Numbered from the stretch's first letter, positions 35,343 to 45,220 are shown. The stretch: 64,000 nucleotides of DNA from Carnegiea gigantea (GCA_029747015.1 JAKOGI010000817.1:1-64000); one strand, 5' to 3'. Numbers and translations: made by a program. The notes: generated by a model from the sequence alone, not told the origin.

Positions 35343-35800
35343 TGTTTTAGGAATTTCTTTGATTGCTGAGGATGATGTGGGATGAGAGCGAATTTACGTG
35401 ATAGTCATACGGAACAGTTGTTGATCTCCTCCTCGAGCATTGAACCTACAAAAAGGGCACCTTGGGTTGTGGTCCAGGGAACGCCTCCCCAATGGTCACG
35501 TCAATGGACGGTACAAGTGAAAGACAAAGTAGTAAAGAGAGAATTTAAGAGGAATGAGAAAGTATGCCAGGGAGCCAATCCCTTTTCCAAGGTAAGTAGG
35601 TGGGTATTTATGGCTCTTATAGCGAGGGGTAAGATAGTAATTTCACACTGGAGGTTAATGTAATGGGCTATCGGATCATCTGTTCATTTAGGCTCCGTGT
35701 TAGGGCCCATGGGCCCCGTCATGGCCTACTGTACTTAGCTGGGCCGAGCCCATGATTGCGTATGTGGGGGTCCACACAGAAAATCATATTTTCAGGATCA
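35343..35800 (-). repeat. 3' LTR of the Tat element
   Basis: 458 bp, matching 47,627-48,077 along its length with point differences and a few small indels (for example CTCCTCGAGCATTGAACC versus CTTCCTCGAGCGATCAAC). The visible LTR-LTR divergence indicates an insertion that is not very recent. The ORF at 35,382-35,663 is chance. Confidence 0.92.
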
Positions 35801-35814
35801 TTCAGCCCCTCACA
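35801..35814 (-). promoter_or_regulatory. Polypurine tract of the Tat element
   Basis: On the minus strand TGTGAGGGGCTGAA directly abuts the 3' LTR start (TGATCC). It is purine-rich with a GGGG core, the position and composition expected for the plus-strand primer. Confidence 0.65.
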
Positions 35815-36028
35815 TTTTGCCTACACGCTAAGCCGGATGGGTAGTCAGGCGAAATGTGGAATGCATCCATGGTAAGAAGGTCCGCTGTTCTCAGGAAATG
35901 GCTCGTTGATTATCGAGGTGCCCTATCCTGGATTGACACTTGGCCATTTACCTCTGGTCCGGCAGACTTTTGGGGTGACCTAGTTCCCTAGGTTGGACGG
36001 TGGCCTGGGAAATCATCCACTTTCGGTG

Positions 36029-36035
36029 TATAAAA
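36029..36035 (+). promoter_or_regulatory. TATA box of antisense unit 1
   Basis: TATAAAA (in GGTGTATAAAATGGGG), 74 bp before the ATG at 36,103. Comparable TATA boxes precede units 2 and 3. Confidence 0.5.
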
Positions 36036-36102
36036 TGGGGTTGCCATGAGTTGTATTCCATCCTCCATATGTAAGTTTCATTTTCACAAAAGATTTCTTA
36101 TG

Positions 36103-36533
36103 ATGGTATTCCCTCAAGTTTTGAAGACGGATGAGATGGCCCTCTATGTCCTGGAAAACTTCAAATGGGACCAGAGAGAGATTTCCTTCCATCATTTGCC
36201 TCTCCCCTATGATTATAAGGATATGTGCCTGAACTTCAACCTCTTGCGGCTGAGGAGGTCGCCTAGGACTTTCTTCTTCCTGGGATACCCCAGGTTGTCT
36301 TCTGCGCTATGCTTCTCAATGAAGCTTTGAAGCTGGGCGTGCTGCGTGGATGGATGATTGATATGTTGGAATCAACCCTCATAGAGTTGCGGTGGAGTAC
36401 CTTTGATGAGTGGGTGTAGCGCAATAGAGTCAACATCCTATAGGCTGGCCTTTCAAAGACAGATAGTGAGCAGGAGGAGGGTTCGGGGTCCGACGATGCA
36501 TCTCCCCTGTCCGGTGGTAATGGCGATTATTAA
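36103..36533 (+). pseudogene. Antisense unit 1 small protein, paralogue of unit 2, frame-damaged
   Basis: Starts MVFPQVLKTDEMALYVLENF and continues open to 36,330, with FKWDQR, LPLPYDYKDMCLNFNLLRLR and FFFLGYP. After a stop or frameshift near 36,330 the similarity to unit 2 continues (GVLRGWMIDMLES, LIELRW) and ends in an acidic serine-rich tail (SEQEEGSGSDDASP). Full length would be about 145 residues. Position-by-position resemblance to 37,164-37,613 shows duplication. It is antisense to the retrotransposon genes. No known family recognised. AATAAA follows at 36,626-36,631. Confidence 0.6.
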
Positions 36534-36625
36534 CGTCTAGGCCCATTTCAACCTTTGTTACACTCTTTCTCTTCTTCTTATCTTGTCTCCTTTTTTTTTA
36601 TCGCCGTGTACTCCTCGATTTCAAT

Positions 36626-36631
36626 AATAAA
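36626..36631 (+). terminator. Poly(A) signal of antisense unit 1
   Basis: AATAAA (in TTTCAATAATAAAATGTTGA), about 95 bp after the unit 1 stop, in a T-rich 3' UTR. Confidence 0.45.
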
Positions 36632-36699
36632 ATGTTGACTTTTTCTTCATAGCTTCACCCTTGGGCATGCACCTCTGCTTGTTCAATTTGGCCTGCGGG

Positions 36700-36940
36700 C
36701 CATGCTACAAAGAGGCGGTCCTTTGATGTCGCCCTCGGTTAGGCCCCCTTCGAAGGCTGAGGGCGTCGCACGACCAGAGGAATGTTGCCCAGGAGACTCG
36801 GCTTCCGGGACCATGGATATAGCGAGCGGCCTTTCGGCCCCATTATAGGACCCTTGGCTGTGCGGGGGTGCTAAGGCAGGGCAGTAAGCTCTTAGGCTGT
36901 GCTGCAGGGCTGCAAGCCCCTTTTGGGGGGGGGTTGAGGA
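36700..36940 (+). repeat. Degenerate 60-bp repeat region after unit 1
   Basis: Contains scattered matches to the 60-bp consensus (GGCCTTTCGGCCCC, ATAGGACCCTTGGCTGTGC, CAAGCCCCTTTTGGGGGG), without regular spacing. It lies in the same place relative to unit 1 as the intact arrays do to units 2 and 3. Confidence 0.5.
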
Positions 36941-37048
36941 GGCTTGAAGGAGATTTTAGGTATTTAGGTGCCATGTGGCAGGGGCTGAGTGGTGTTTCGA
37001 TTCTGTAACCCCCTCGGGGCGTGTTGTCTTTTGCTCTCCTGCTCCCTC

Positions 37049-37055
37049 TATAAAG
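37049..37055 (+). promoter_or_regulatory. TATA box and duplicated leader of antisense unit 2
   Basis: TATAAAG, in a block (36,965-37,140) that matches the unit 3 leader (38,210-38,400) in order: a GCCATGT start, GGGGCGTGT, CTTTTGCTCTCC or CTCTTCCTTTCC, the TATA box, TTCATAGAAGGTCAC or CTCATAGGAAGTCAT, AAATCCTTT and TAGAGAGAGAAAT. A duplicated promoter-leader is the simplest reading. Confidence 0.6.
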
Positions 37056-37163
37056 ATGGGGCTGGACCCTTCATAGAAGGTCACTTGATCACGCTTCCAA
37101 ATCCTTTAATAGAGAGAGAAATGAGTTTTCTAGAGGGAAAAAGTCTCTACTCTTGTCTACATC

Positions 37164-37613
37164 ATGGTGTTTCCCGACTTCCTCAGTAGTAAGCAGGTGA
37201 GCGACTACGTTAGGGAGACTTTCAAGTGGCACTTGAGGGGCCTCATGCCCTCCTCGGCCGCTTCCCGAGAATTACCATGAACTCTGGCTATACTTTGACC
37301 TGCTGTGGCTGAGGAAGTTGCCCGGGATTTCTGTATTCTCGAGATGATCCAAGCCATCTTCTATGATATGGTGGTCAACAAGGCTCTGGAGATGGGTGTT
37401 TTGAGTAGGAATTTGGCTGAGCATCTGAAGTCATGCCTCAAAGGTCTGTGGTGGTACATGTGTGAGGCTTGGTTGTAGCTTGACAAGCTCGACCTTTGGT
37501 GGGTGCAATACCATAGACGAGCCAATCCAGGGGTAGGACCTAGGCCAATGAATAGTCAAGAGGAGAATTCGGAGTCGAGTGGCGCTCCACCTCCTTCCAG
37601 TGATGATGAGTAG
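37164..37613 (+). pseudogene. Antisense unit 2 small protein, paralogue of unit 1, frame-damaged
   Basis: Starts MVFPDFLSSKQVSDYVRETF, then FKWHLRGL. After a frameshift near 37,255 it continues with NYHELWLYFDLLWLRKLP and, further on, MVVNKALEMGVLSRNLAEHL and LKSCLKGLWW. It ends with a Ser/Pro/Asp-rich tail (SESSGAPPPSSDDE) and TAG at 37,611. Length about 150 residues. Shared with unit 1: MVFP start, FKW motif, LP-x-Y-x(4)-L-x-F-x-LL-x-LR motif, GVL motif, L-x-S-x-L and acidic tail. Function unknown. The mixture of hydrophobic and Trp residues suggests a small globular helical protein with a disordered tail. Confidence 0.6.
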
Positions 37614-37693
37614 TTGTAGGTTTTTATCGTAGCTTGCTTCTTTGTTTTGTTTTTTCTCTATGTAAGGTTGTCTTTGTAGTTACCTATGATGGC

Positions 37694-37699
37694 AATAAA
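37694..37699 (+). terminator. Poly(A) signal of antisense unit 2
   Basis: AATAAA (in GGCAATAAAAATTCG), about 80 bp after the unit 2 stop, directly before the 60-bp array. Confidence 0.45.
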
Positions 37700-37780
37700 A
37701 ATTCGTTCCTTTACATAAGGACTTTGTCTCTTCATCAATGTTTTTCATTCTTCTTCCTGTAATACTTCTACACAGGTGTA

Positions 37781-38200
37781 GGAGACGGCCCTTGGGTCGT
37801 GCCCAGGACCCTTAGCCCCTTCTAGGGGTTAAAGGTGTAGCGAACGACCTCTAGGTCATGTTGTAGGGCTCTTAGCCCCGTTTATTAGCTAAAGGTCTAG
37901 CGAGCAGCCCCTAGGCTATGCTACAGAACCCTTAGCCCCTTTAAGGGGCCGATGGTTTAGCGGTCGGCCCCTAGGCCGTGCCTATGTGACTTTCAGTCTT
38001 TATGGGGCTATAGGTATAACAGGCGGCCCCGGTGCCCTGCTATGGGACCATTAGCCCCTTTAAGGGGCTAAAGGTATAGTGGGTGGCCCCTAGGCCGTGC
38101 TTGAAGACCCTTAGCCCCTTTGGGGGGTTAAAGGCATAGCGACCAGCCCCTAGGCCGTGTTTGAGGATCCTTTAGCCCTTTTCAGGCCAAAGGTACAGGG
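37781..38200 (+). repeat. 60-bp tandem array, 7 units, after antisense unit 2
   Basis: Seven contiguous units with an exact 60-bp period. The consensus contains CCCTTAGCCCCTTTTGGGGGCTAAAGG-like sequence and CGGCCCCTAGGCCGTGC (each shown here only in part). TTAGCCCC and GGGGCTAA form an 8-bp inverted repeat around a TTTT-type loop in most units. The same consensus makes the array at 41,475-41,925. Confidence 0.92.
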
Positions 38201-38306
38201 GTTGATTATGTGTGTTTGGATGCCATGTATCATGGGCTAAGTGGCATTTTGACCCCTAAATCGCCGGGGGGGCGTGTCGCCTCTTCCTTTCCTCACTCTT
38301 CTCCGA

Positions 38307-38313
38307 TATAAAC
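38307..38313 (+). promoter_or_regulatory. TATA box of antisense unit 3
   Basis: TATAAAC in CTCCGATATAAACAAAG, in the leader shared with unit 2. It is about 305 bp before the ATG at 38,613. The intervening leader includes a GAGAGA tract and CTTCAACC(T) repeats at 38,485-38,530. Confidence 0.5.
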
Positions 38314-38612
38314 AAAGTTGAGTTCCTCATAGGAAGTCATTTTAACACGCCCTCAAATCCTTTTAGAGAGAGAAATAAGTTTTCCAGAGAGAGAGAGGCT
38401 CTGCTTCCCCCCTTATCCTCCTTCAAGCCAACTGTAGCATCTTCAAACGCCTCCTTTCAATCTTTAAAGGGGTCATGTGTATCTTCATACTCACCTTCAA
38501 CTCCATCTTCAACCTCATCTTCAACCTCTTCAATTTTTGTAGGTAGGCACTTCTGTGCCTCCCTTGAGGGTTGTAATCATATTATATTGTTTGACTATGT
38601 CATCTTCCTGCC

Positions 38613-41228
38613 ATGGAGTGCGACCGTTCCTGAGAGGTCGGCGGGCCTCTAAATGGAGGGCCGCGACCCTCAGTTTCCAAGGCTCCAGGCCCTAATTGAT
38701 GGTCGGGTGGTTGCACACGTTCCCCTAGAGCATCAGTTTAGGGAGCCTAAGAAAATCCCTCATGTCGTGCCGATATATGAGCCCGACACCCCTTCATAGT
38801 CTAATTGCGAGTAGTCCTCTACCCCTAGCATCCTTAGCATTGAGGAGGAAGTTGTCTATCCATGAGAAATTGATGTAGCTGTTTCCCGTATGACTGATGT
38901 TCAGGAATGTAGGCTGGCGATGAGGAAGACCACCTTATGGTTGAAGACTCCCGATTCTCATAGGATGAGCGTAGAAGTTGGGTCTATCGGCAGTAGTTCC
39001 TCTGCAAGAGGGAAGAAAGTGGTTTGTCCAGCTCCCGCTCATCAGCTTCCCATTCCAAGAGGGGCCATGCTCAGAAAAGGCCGGTCCCCGAAGTGGTTGC
39101 TGAAGGGACGATCTTCCCGGGGGCTCCCGAATAGTTGAACCCTCATAACAGACCAAGAACCCGTTTCCCCAACCCCAAGGTTGTGGGTACCCTGAAGAGG
39201 CTGGTGTTGGAGGAGAAATACCTTCTGCCCGTTGGGTTTAAGTTCATCATTCCTGATGCTGACACCACCGCAAATAAACTGCCCTCAAAGTGTATAGCAA
39301 TCTATCGAGCGGCCTTTTCTTACGGCGTAAGGTTTCCGCTCCACCTGGTTATCGTGGAGATCCTAAATAAGTATGAATTAGCGCTCACGCAGGTTGTGCC
39401 CACATCCTGGCACAACATCTTTTCTTTCATCATGACATGTGAGTTGCGTGGGTTAACTTGCATAGGTCGTGCTTTCGGATTGGTCCATACGGTCCAGAGG
39501 GCTCCCAGCGAGACCGGGCACGCCAGATGGTATAGTTTTAATATCAAAAAGGGCTTCATGACGGCCATCGAAAAGAACCCTAAGTTGAAAAATTAGAAGT
39601 ATGACTTCCTTCTCATACGCCGTGAGTAGGGCTGTGGGGATCTTTCCAATTGGAACAATGGGAAGCCGACCGGTGGCCCGTTCGGGGAGCCGACCGCAAG
39701 ACCACCCGCTATTTTCAGTACTACTGACGGGAAGACGATCGTTCGAAGGCGATCCTGTCCTTTATGTCCAAGATAGTGGACGCGGGAAAGAACCTGAGTG
39801 TAAGCGGAGCAAGTCAAACGATAGGGAGCCTTTCAATTGGCTTCCCAAACTGTTGTGCTTCGAGAACGACTTTTTCCTTACCGCCGCTGGACTCCTTATT
39901 CTTAAGAACTACTCTACGGGTACTTAACGTCCCTCTTTCGTTTGGTTTTTTCCTTAGTTTTGACTTGACTTCCTTTTATCTTGTGCAGAGCAAGCATGGG
40001 AGGTGCTTTCACCCCTCAAAAGTGGGCACACCACAAAGCAGGAGATAGCGGCCGAGAATGAAAGGCGCCATAAAGAGGAGAGGCGCTGATGCGTCAAGAC
40101 TCAGGCGAATAACTTACCCTTTTTTACAGGTGCCAAAGTTAGCACCGCACGGCTGAAGGCCTCCTACAGTGTCCCTGAGCCTCCCTCGTATGGACACGCG
40201 GAATCGCCCAAGCGCTGAGGAAGGATAAGACATAGCCGCGACTTCCGCGCCCTCCCCCTTAAGGATTGATCCCCCTCCTTCTAAAGGTATAGGGATTGAG
40301 GGGTTGTCCCCACATCGATGGTCCGGAGGGCACTCGGCCTCTAATGAGGCACTGGGATTTCCTGCCGCGGGCAGTTCTTGAGAGAGTCGGCTAGTCACCC
40401 AGCAGGCTGTTCGGGAGCCCCTAGTAAACACCCAGGCTTGGGCAGTGGATTTCTTAGGGGCTGATCTCCCTGCCAAGTATACTTTTGTGGAGGGCCTAAT
40501 GAAGTCATGGGCCTTTGCTCCCACTGGCTGAGAGGAGCCATTGAAGGTCCCCGAGGAGCAGGTGGCCATTGCTAAAATAAGGCCGAGCCTTTCTCTACTT
40601 CTTTCCTCCTCATCGCTTTTTCTCTCTTTGGCTAACCCAGCTGATTTGTTCACCAGGCCTTTGCCTGGGCGCTAAAGGTTGTAGAGTCGACTCCGTCTGT
40701 CTCAGTGCTAGACAAGTGGATCCACGACCACCAGATGGAGCACCGAAAGTCAGAAGACTCAGCGATTAAGTACAAACGCCGCTGGGAAAAGCTGAAGAAA
40801 GAGAAGGAGGCCTTGGAGACCGAGAAGGGGGACCTACAGCGTCAGCTAGAAGAAGCCCACTCCAAAGCAGAGGCCGAGGCTGCAGTGGGGGCTGAGAAAC
40901 CGGCCAAGGCCAAGCATCAAGGTTACTGGCAAGGACATGAGGATCGTACAGAATTCTTTCAGGAATTCTTGATGACCTAGGCTCCCGATGCCATCCTCCA
41001 GTAGGGCTACTTCGAGGCGTATGTTAAGTATATTGAAGACCATTGTCAAGCTTGGGCTAAAGGCCAGAACCCAGAGTTGGTGGATTTCAATCCACCCACG
41101 GTTGACAAAGATGGTCTGGGCAATGAAGAAACTACGCCCTTAGACAGCGAGGCCGCGACCCTTGATGGTGAAGGCGATGAGGCTGCGGCACATGAGGATA
41201 GCGATAATGATGAGGATCCAGATGTTTG
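38613..41228 (+). pseudogene. Large antisense ORF of the Tat element (putative gypsy-type transposon domain plus coiled coil)
   Basis: The best domain is at 39,135-39,596: FPLHLVIVEILNKYELALTQ with VVPTSWHNIFSFI matches the plant 'putative gypsy type transposon' family (Pfam PF04195, Transposase_28), found in antisense ORFs of Tat-like elements. Introns are suggested by pyrimidine-rich acceptors ending CTTGTGCAG (39,988), TTTTTTACAG (40,129) and TTCACCAG (40,656). The last exon (40,705-41,228) holds a coiled coil rich in Lys/Glu (KKEKEALETEKGDLQRQLEE) and an acidic tail ending EDPDV. Stops before 39,135 and at 40,978 show decay. Function unknown; such ORFs are conserved across the lineage. 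Confidence 0.65.
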
Positions 41229-41309
41229 ACGCATAAAAGTCCTTGTTTACTTCCTTTTTTTTTTTCGGGCCTACTGGCCCTTTATTGGTGATTGTATTTC
41301 TTTTTATTC

Positions 41310-41315
41310 AATAAA
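41310..41315 (+). terminator. Poly(A) signal of antisense unit 3
   Basis: AATAAA in TTTTTATTCAATAAAATCTC, 82 bp after the stop of the large antisense ORF and before the third repeat stretch. Confidence 0.45.
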
Positions 41316-41474
41316 ATCTCCAACTTTTTTGCAATGGAATCCTCGACTTTGTCATTTGCTTTTTCATTTGATGTTTTGATTGTCTTTGTGTACATGCTTA
41401 CCTTCGCATTTTCTTTTCAATTACTAGTGCTTTATAGGACTATGTCCCTTAATGAAAACGACAAGTGAGGGGTA

Positions 41475-41925
41475 TAATGACCAGGCCCTAGGCCGTGCTT
41501 GAGAACCCTTAGGCTGTGCTTCAGAACCCGTAGCCCCTTTTGGGGGCTAAAAGGTATAGCGATTAGCCAGAAGGCCCTGCTGTAGGGCCCTTAGGCCCTT
41601 TTGGGGGCTAAAGGTATAGCGACTAGCCTCTAGGCCGTGTTGCAGGCCCTTACCCACTTTTGGGGGCTAAAGGTATAGCGCCCGGCCCCTAGGCCGTGCT
41701 ATAGGACCCTTAACCCTTTTTGGGGGCTAAAGGTATAGTGACCGGCCCTTAGGCCGTGCTGTAGGACCCTTATCCCTTTTTGGGGGACTAAAGATATAGC
41801 GACCGACCCCTAGGCCGTGCTTAAGGACCCTTAGCCCCTTTTGGGGTCTAAAGGTATAGCGACAGGCCCTTAGGTCGTGCTTGAGGGTCCTGAGCCCCTT
41901 TTGGGGGCTAAAGATAAAGAAGAGT
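41475..41925 (+). repeat. 60-bp tandem array, about 7.5 units, after antisense unit 3
   Basis: Units with AAGGTATAGC-type anchors at 41,551, 41,611, 41,670, 41,730, 41,791, 41,851 and 41,911, so spacing is 59-61 bp. Same consensus as the array at 37,781-38,200, including the TTAGCCCC-TTTT-GGGGGCTAA hairpin and the CCTAGG palindrome in GGCCCCTAGGCC. The small ORF on the minus strand here is a product of the periodicity. Confidence 0.93.
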
Positions 41926-42009
41926 TGGACGGGCCCAAAATTGCCTTTGCGGCCAATGTATTTATTACAGGAAAAACATAACGTAGGCATCAATCTTGAA
42001 GTAGAAAAA

Positions 42010-43145
42010 GATCGCTAGCGATAGGATTTTCGTAGATTAATGCTATGCCAGGTTCTCAAAATGGGGGTGCCTCCGGGGGTCTCCAGACGATTTGTACCCG
42101 GCCGTACTTAATGTCTTACCTTGTATGGGCCTTCCTAATTCGCCGTGAGCTTGCCGTGCTCTCTTACGCGTGCCATAGCATCTTTATGGTGAAGGACAAG
42201 ATCCCCAACCCTGCTGGGGTGGAGCTTAACGGTGCGATCATGGAGCCGTGCGATGCGGAGTTTGTAGAGTGCTTCTCAAAGGAAGGCATCACCTCGGACA
42301 GAGTGGAGAAGGTTAAGAGCTTCTCGGAGTGCTGCCTTGTTAAGTTCTTCTTGGAATGTGGTAAGGAAATGGGTGTGGAGTGCAACTTCGACAGGCAGCA
42401 CAGCCTCTGACCCATATGTCAACATGACCGATGTTTCTCTTATTGCAGTCTTTTCCGTCGTGCGAATTGACCATAAAATGCCATGCAGCTCCTCGGCCCA
42501 TTTGCCCTTTGCTTCATCAAGCTTCTTCTGCAAGCCATGTAGGATGACCTTGTTTGCAGCCTCGGCCTGGCCATTTGTCTGAGGATGAGCCACGGTGGTA
42601 AACCGAACTTGACACCCCAGAGTGTTAAGATAATCAGTGGCTTTTGTTGTATCGGACTACCCCCCATTGTTGAAGATCATTGCTCAAGGAATGCCAAAGC
42701 AGGTGATGATATTTTCCCAAATAAATTTTCGGACCTCAGCCACGGTAATGGAGGTGACAGCCTCAGCTTCTATCCACTTGGTGAAGTAATCCACCGTAAC
42801 AAAAAGATACTTGCGTTGACCCATGGCCTTAGCGAAGGGTCCCAATATCTCCATGCCCCATGTAGCAAATGGTAAGGGACTGATGACAGTCGTTATGGGT
42901 GTAGTGGGCCGTCGTTCGATGGGGGCGAACTCCTGGCACTTGTCACAAGTGCGAACCAGATTCATAGCATCCTCTCACAGGGAAGGCCAGTAATAGCCAG
43001 TCCGTATTGCTATAACCGCTAGGGTGCGCCCACCAATGTGAGAGCTGTATACTCCTTCGTGCAACTCCTCTAGTATCTTCTTCCCCATCTCCTGGGTCAC
43101 ACAGCGCAGAAGCGGCTAGGCATAAGACCGCTTGTATAAGATCCT
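42010..43145 (-). pseudogene. Tat integrase, frame-damaged
   Basis: Reading leftwards, the zinc-binding part is at about 43,070-42,930 (LHEGVYSSHIGGR ... CDKCQEFA: His-His-Cys-Cys). The core follows with WGMEILGPFAKAMGQRKYLFVTVDYFTKWIEAEA (seen only as consecutive short motifs; first catalytic Asp in the VDYFTKWIEAEA block, with the usual upstream Asp replaced by Glu in GMEILGPF). The second part is 42,593-42,276, with HPQTNGQAEAANKVIL carrying the catalytic Glu. A frame change and stop lie near 42,660-42,685. The C-terminal region ends about 42,010. It would insert the DNA copy. Confidence 0.85.
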
Positions 43146-43389
43146 GTCATAAAGTATGAACCAATTCGTCTACCTTTTCACACAGTTTACCTCCTTGGGG
43201 TCCGAGGGCAGCCTGTCGTCTGTCAGGTACGTGCAAATGGGGTCCATTAGAGTTTCCTATTGGATTCGTTTGGGCTTCCTGTCCCTGGATGAGCTAGCCA
43301 GCTTCAATAGCGCATCGGCTTGTCAATTCTCTGATTGCGGTATGTGTGTTATTGAGAAATGCTTTAGCAGCCTTGTGGCTTCGCGCACC

Positions 43390-43700
43390 CGCCGGACGTA
43401 GGCTACCATAGTGTCATCCTTCACTTCGTACTCCCCATTGAGCTGATTAACCACGAGCTAAGAATCTGAAAACGCTCAGACCGAGCCCGTCCTTGTAGTA
43501 TAACACAATTCCATACCTAATATCAAGGCCTCATATTCAGCCTCGTTGTTATACGCCTTGAACATGAACTCCAAGGCATGCTCGTGTTTCTCTCCATAGG
43601 GGCTTTCGATGATTGGTTCGGTGCCACTGCCATCTTTAGTGGGCGAGCCATCCACGTAAAGATTCCAAGAGGGGGGAGATGAGCCAGGGTCTATAGGTAC
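43390..43700 (-). pseudogene. Second (archaeal-like) RNase H of the Tat element
   Basis: The minus strand encodes LYVDGSPTKDGSG, then NNEAEYEALILGMEL, then VVNQLNGEYEVKDD and QADALLKLAS. The DGS, NEAEYEAL and ADAL blocks are the Asp, Glu and Asp positions of RNase HI-type enzymes of the 'aRNH' kind that Tat elements carry in addition to their own RNase H (established). Two stops interrupt it (for example in the AFSDS*LVVNQ region). It is fused after the first RNase H and before integrase. Confidence 0.75.
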
Positions 43701-44400
43701 GTTGGCGGTTTGGGCCAGAAAATCTGCTAAGGCCTGGGCTTTGATGGCTCATCGAGCTTCGAAGACGAGGTCGTATTGGGTCAGCTCCACTGCCCACTTT
43801 AAGAGCCATCCAGAGGCGTCTAGCTTTTGAAGAACATTTTTTAGGGGCTGGTAAGTGAGGACGGTCACCTTATGCACCTCGAAGTAAGGCTGCAACTTCT
43901 TGTTGGTCATCACCAACGCGTAAGCAAACTTCTCGATGAGAGGATACTTTACATTGGCCCCTGCTAAGGCATTGCTTACATAGTAGACCAGGATTTGTTC
44001 CTTAGCCCTCTCTACTACCAGAACCGTGCTTATGGCCTGTTCTAAGACGGCCAGGTAGAGTAGGAGTGTCTCACCGAGGAGGGTGCTAGCTATCTTTGCA
44101 GATGAGCCAAGTAAGTTTTAAGTGCCTAGAAGGCCTCATCAGCTTCCTTCTCCTAAGCAAAGTTAGCACGCCTCCGTAGAATGCGGAAGAGAGGCTAGCA
44201 CTTATCAGTAGATCTGGACATGAAACTCCCTAAGGCCGCGATACACCCAGTTAGTCGCTGAACTTCCATGATGTTTCACGGAGGTTTCATGTCTAACACA
44301 GCCCGGATTTTATCCAGATTAGCTTCTATCCTATGGCTGCTGATCATGAAGCCAAGGAACTTCCCTGACCAGACCTTGAACACATACATCTTTGGGTTAA
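43701..44400 (-). pseudogene. Tat retroviral RNase H and connection domain
   Basis: Minus-strand motifs YPLIEKFAYALVMTNKKLQPYF and HKVTVLTYQPLKNVL followed by GWLLKWAVELTQYDLVFEAR match the RNase H / tether region of Tat pol, where the family normally has RRLxPYFxAHxIxVxTxxPLxxIL. Stops interrupt it. It degrades the RNA template during reverse transcription. Confidence 0.7.
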
Positions 44401-45220
44401 GTTTCATATTAAATGTTCATAAGATATAGAACATCTTTCGCAAATCCTAGCCGTGCTAAATGTCGAGCATACTCTTAACTATCATGTCATCCAAGATTAC
44501 CTCCATAGTCTGCCTAATGCGAGATTTAAAGAGCTTGTTCAATAACCCTTGGTAGGTGGCCCCCGTATTTTTCAGCCCGAAGGACATCACTTTATAGCAG
44601 TGCAGGCCCCTGTTAGTTATGAACATAGTTTTTTCTTCATCTTTGGGGCACAAAGGTATCTGATGGTACCAAGAGAATGCATCCATGAAGCTCTGTAAAG
44701 CATGGCTAGCCGTGGCATCCACTAGCTTATCGATCTTCGGCAGCGGATAACTGCCTTTTCGACATGCCTTGTTCAGATCAGTGAAGTCAACGCACATTCT
44801 CTAAGTCCCATTAGGTTTCCTGAAGAGCACCACATTCGAGATCCACTTAAGATATTGGTGCTCTTGAACGGAGCCAGCCTCTAACAACTTTTGCACCTCC
44901 GCAGTCACTGCCACAGCCCTGTCGAGGCCTATGTGTCACTTCTTTTAGATCACTGGCTTGTGCATGGGGTCTGCATTCAGCTGGTGCTCCATTACATTGG
45001 GATCGACGTCGGGCAACTCCGTGGGGCCGAAGGTGAAGACATCCTGGTACTCCTGTAAGCGTTTAACCAAGGAGTGCCAGGTGCAGGCCTCCATCTCCCA
45101 GCCCAAGTGAACCGTGTGCTCAAAACGCTCTATGTCCAGGGGGATCTCTTTGATACCATCGACGGCCTCTGGACGTGGTTTCTTGGGTTTAGCTGAAGCC
45201 AGCTTGTGTATTACCAAGAT
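44401..45220 (-). pseudogene. Tat reverse transcriptase
   Basis: Upstream segment 45,217-44,945 contains DVFTFGPTELPDVDPNVMEH, corresponding to the FAW...DMPGIDPxxxxHxLN start of Tat RT. 44,797-44,456 contains MCVDFTDLNKACRKGSYPLP, DAFSWYHQIPL, KVMSFGLKNTGATYQ and VILDDMIVKS. The catalytic box is LDDM instead of the usual VDDM/IDDM. A stop separates the two open parts at about 44,800-44,945. Confidence 0.85.

Noticed and set aside
39320..40653. Minus-strand ORFs at 39,320-39,568, 39,593-39,817 and 40,114-40,653
   Set aside because: They overlap the plus-strand antisense gene in high-GC sequence and contain no recognisable domain; the plus-strand reading has the PF04195-like motif and the coiled coil.
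37781..41925. 60-bp repeats as a CRISPR-like array
   Set aside because: Units are contiguous without unique spacers, lie in a plant retrotransposon, and match known tandem repeats of Tat 3' regions.
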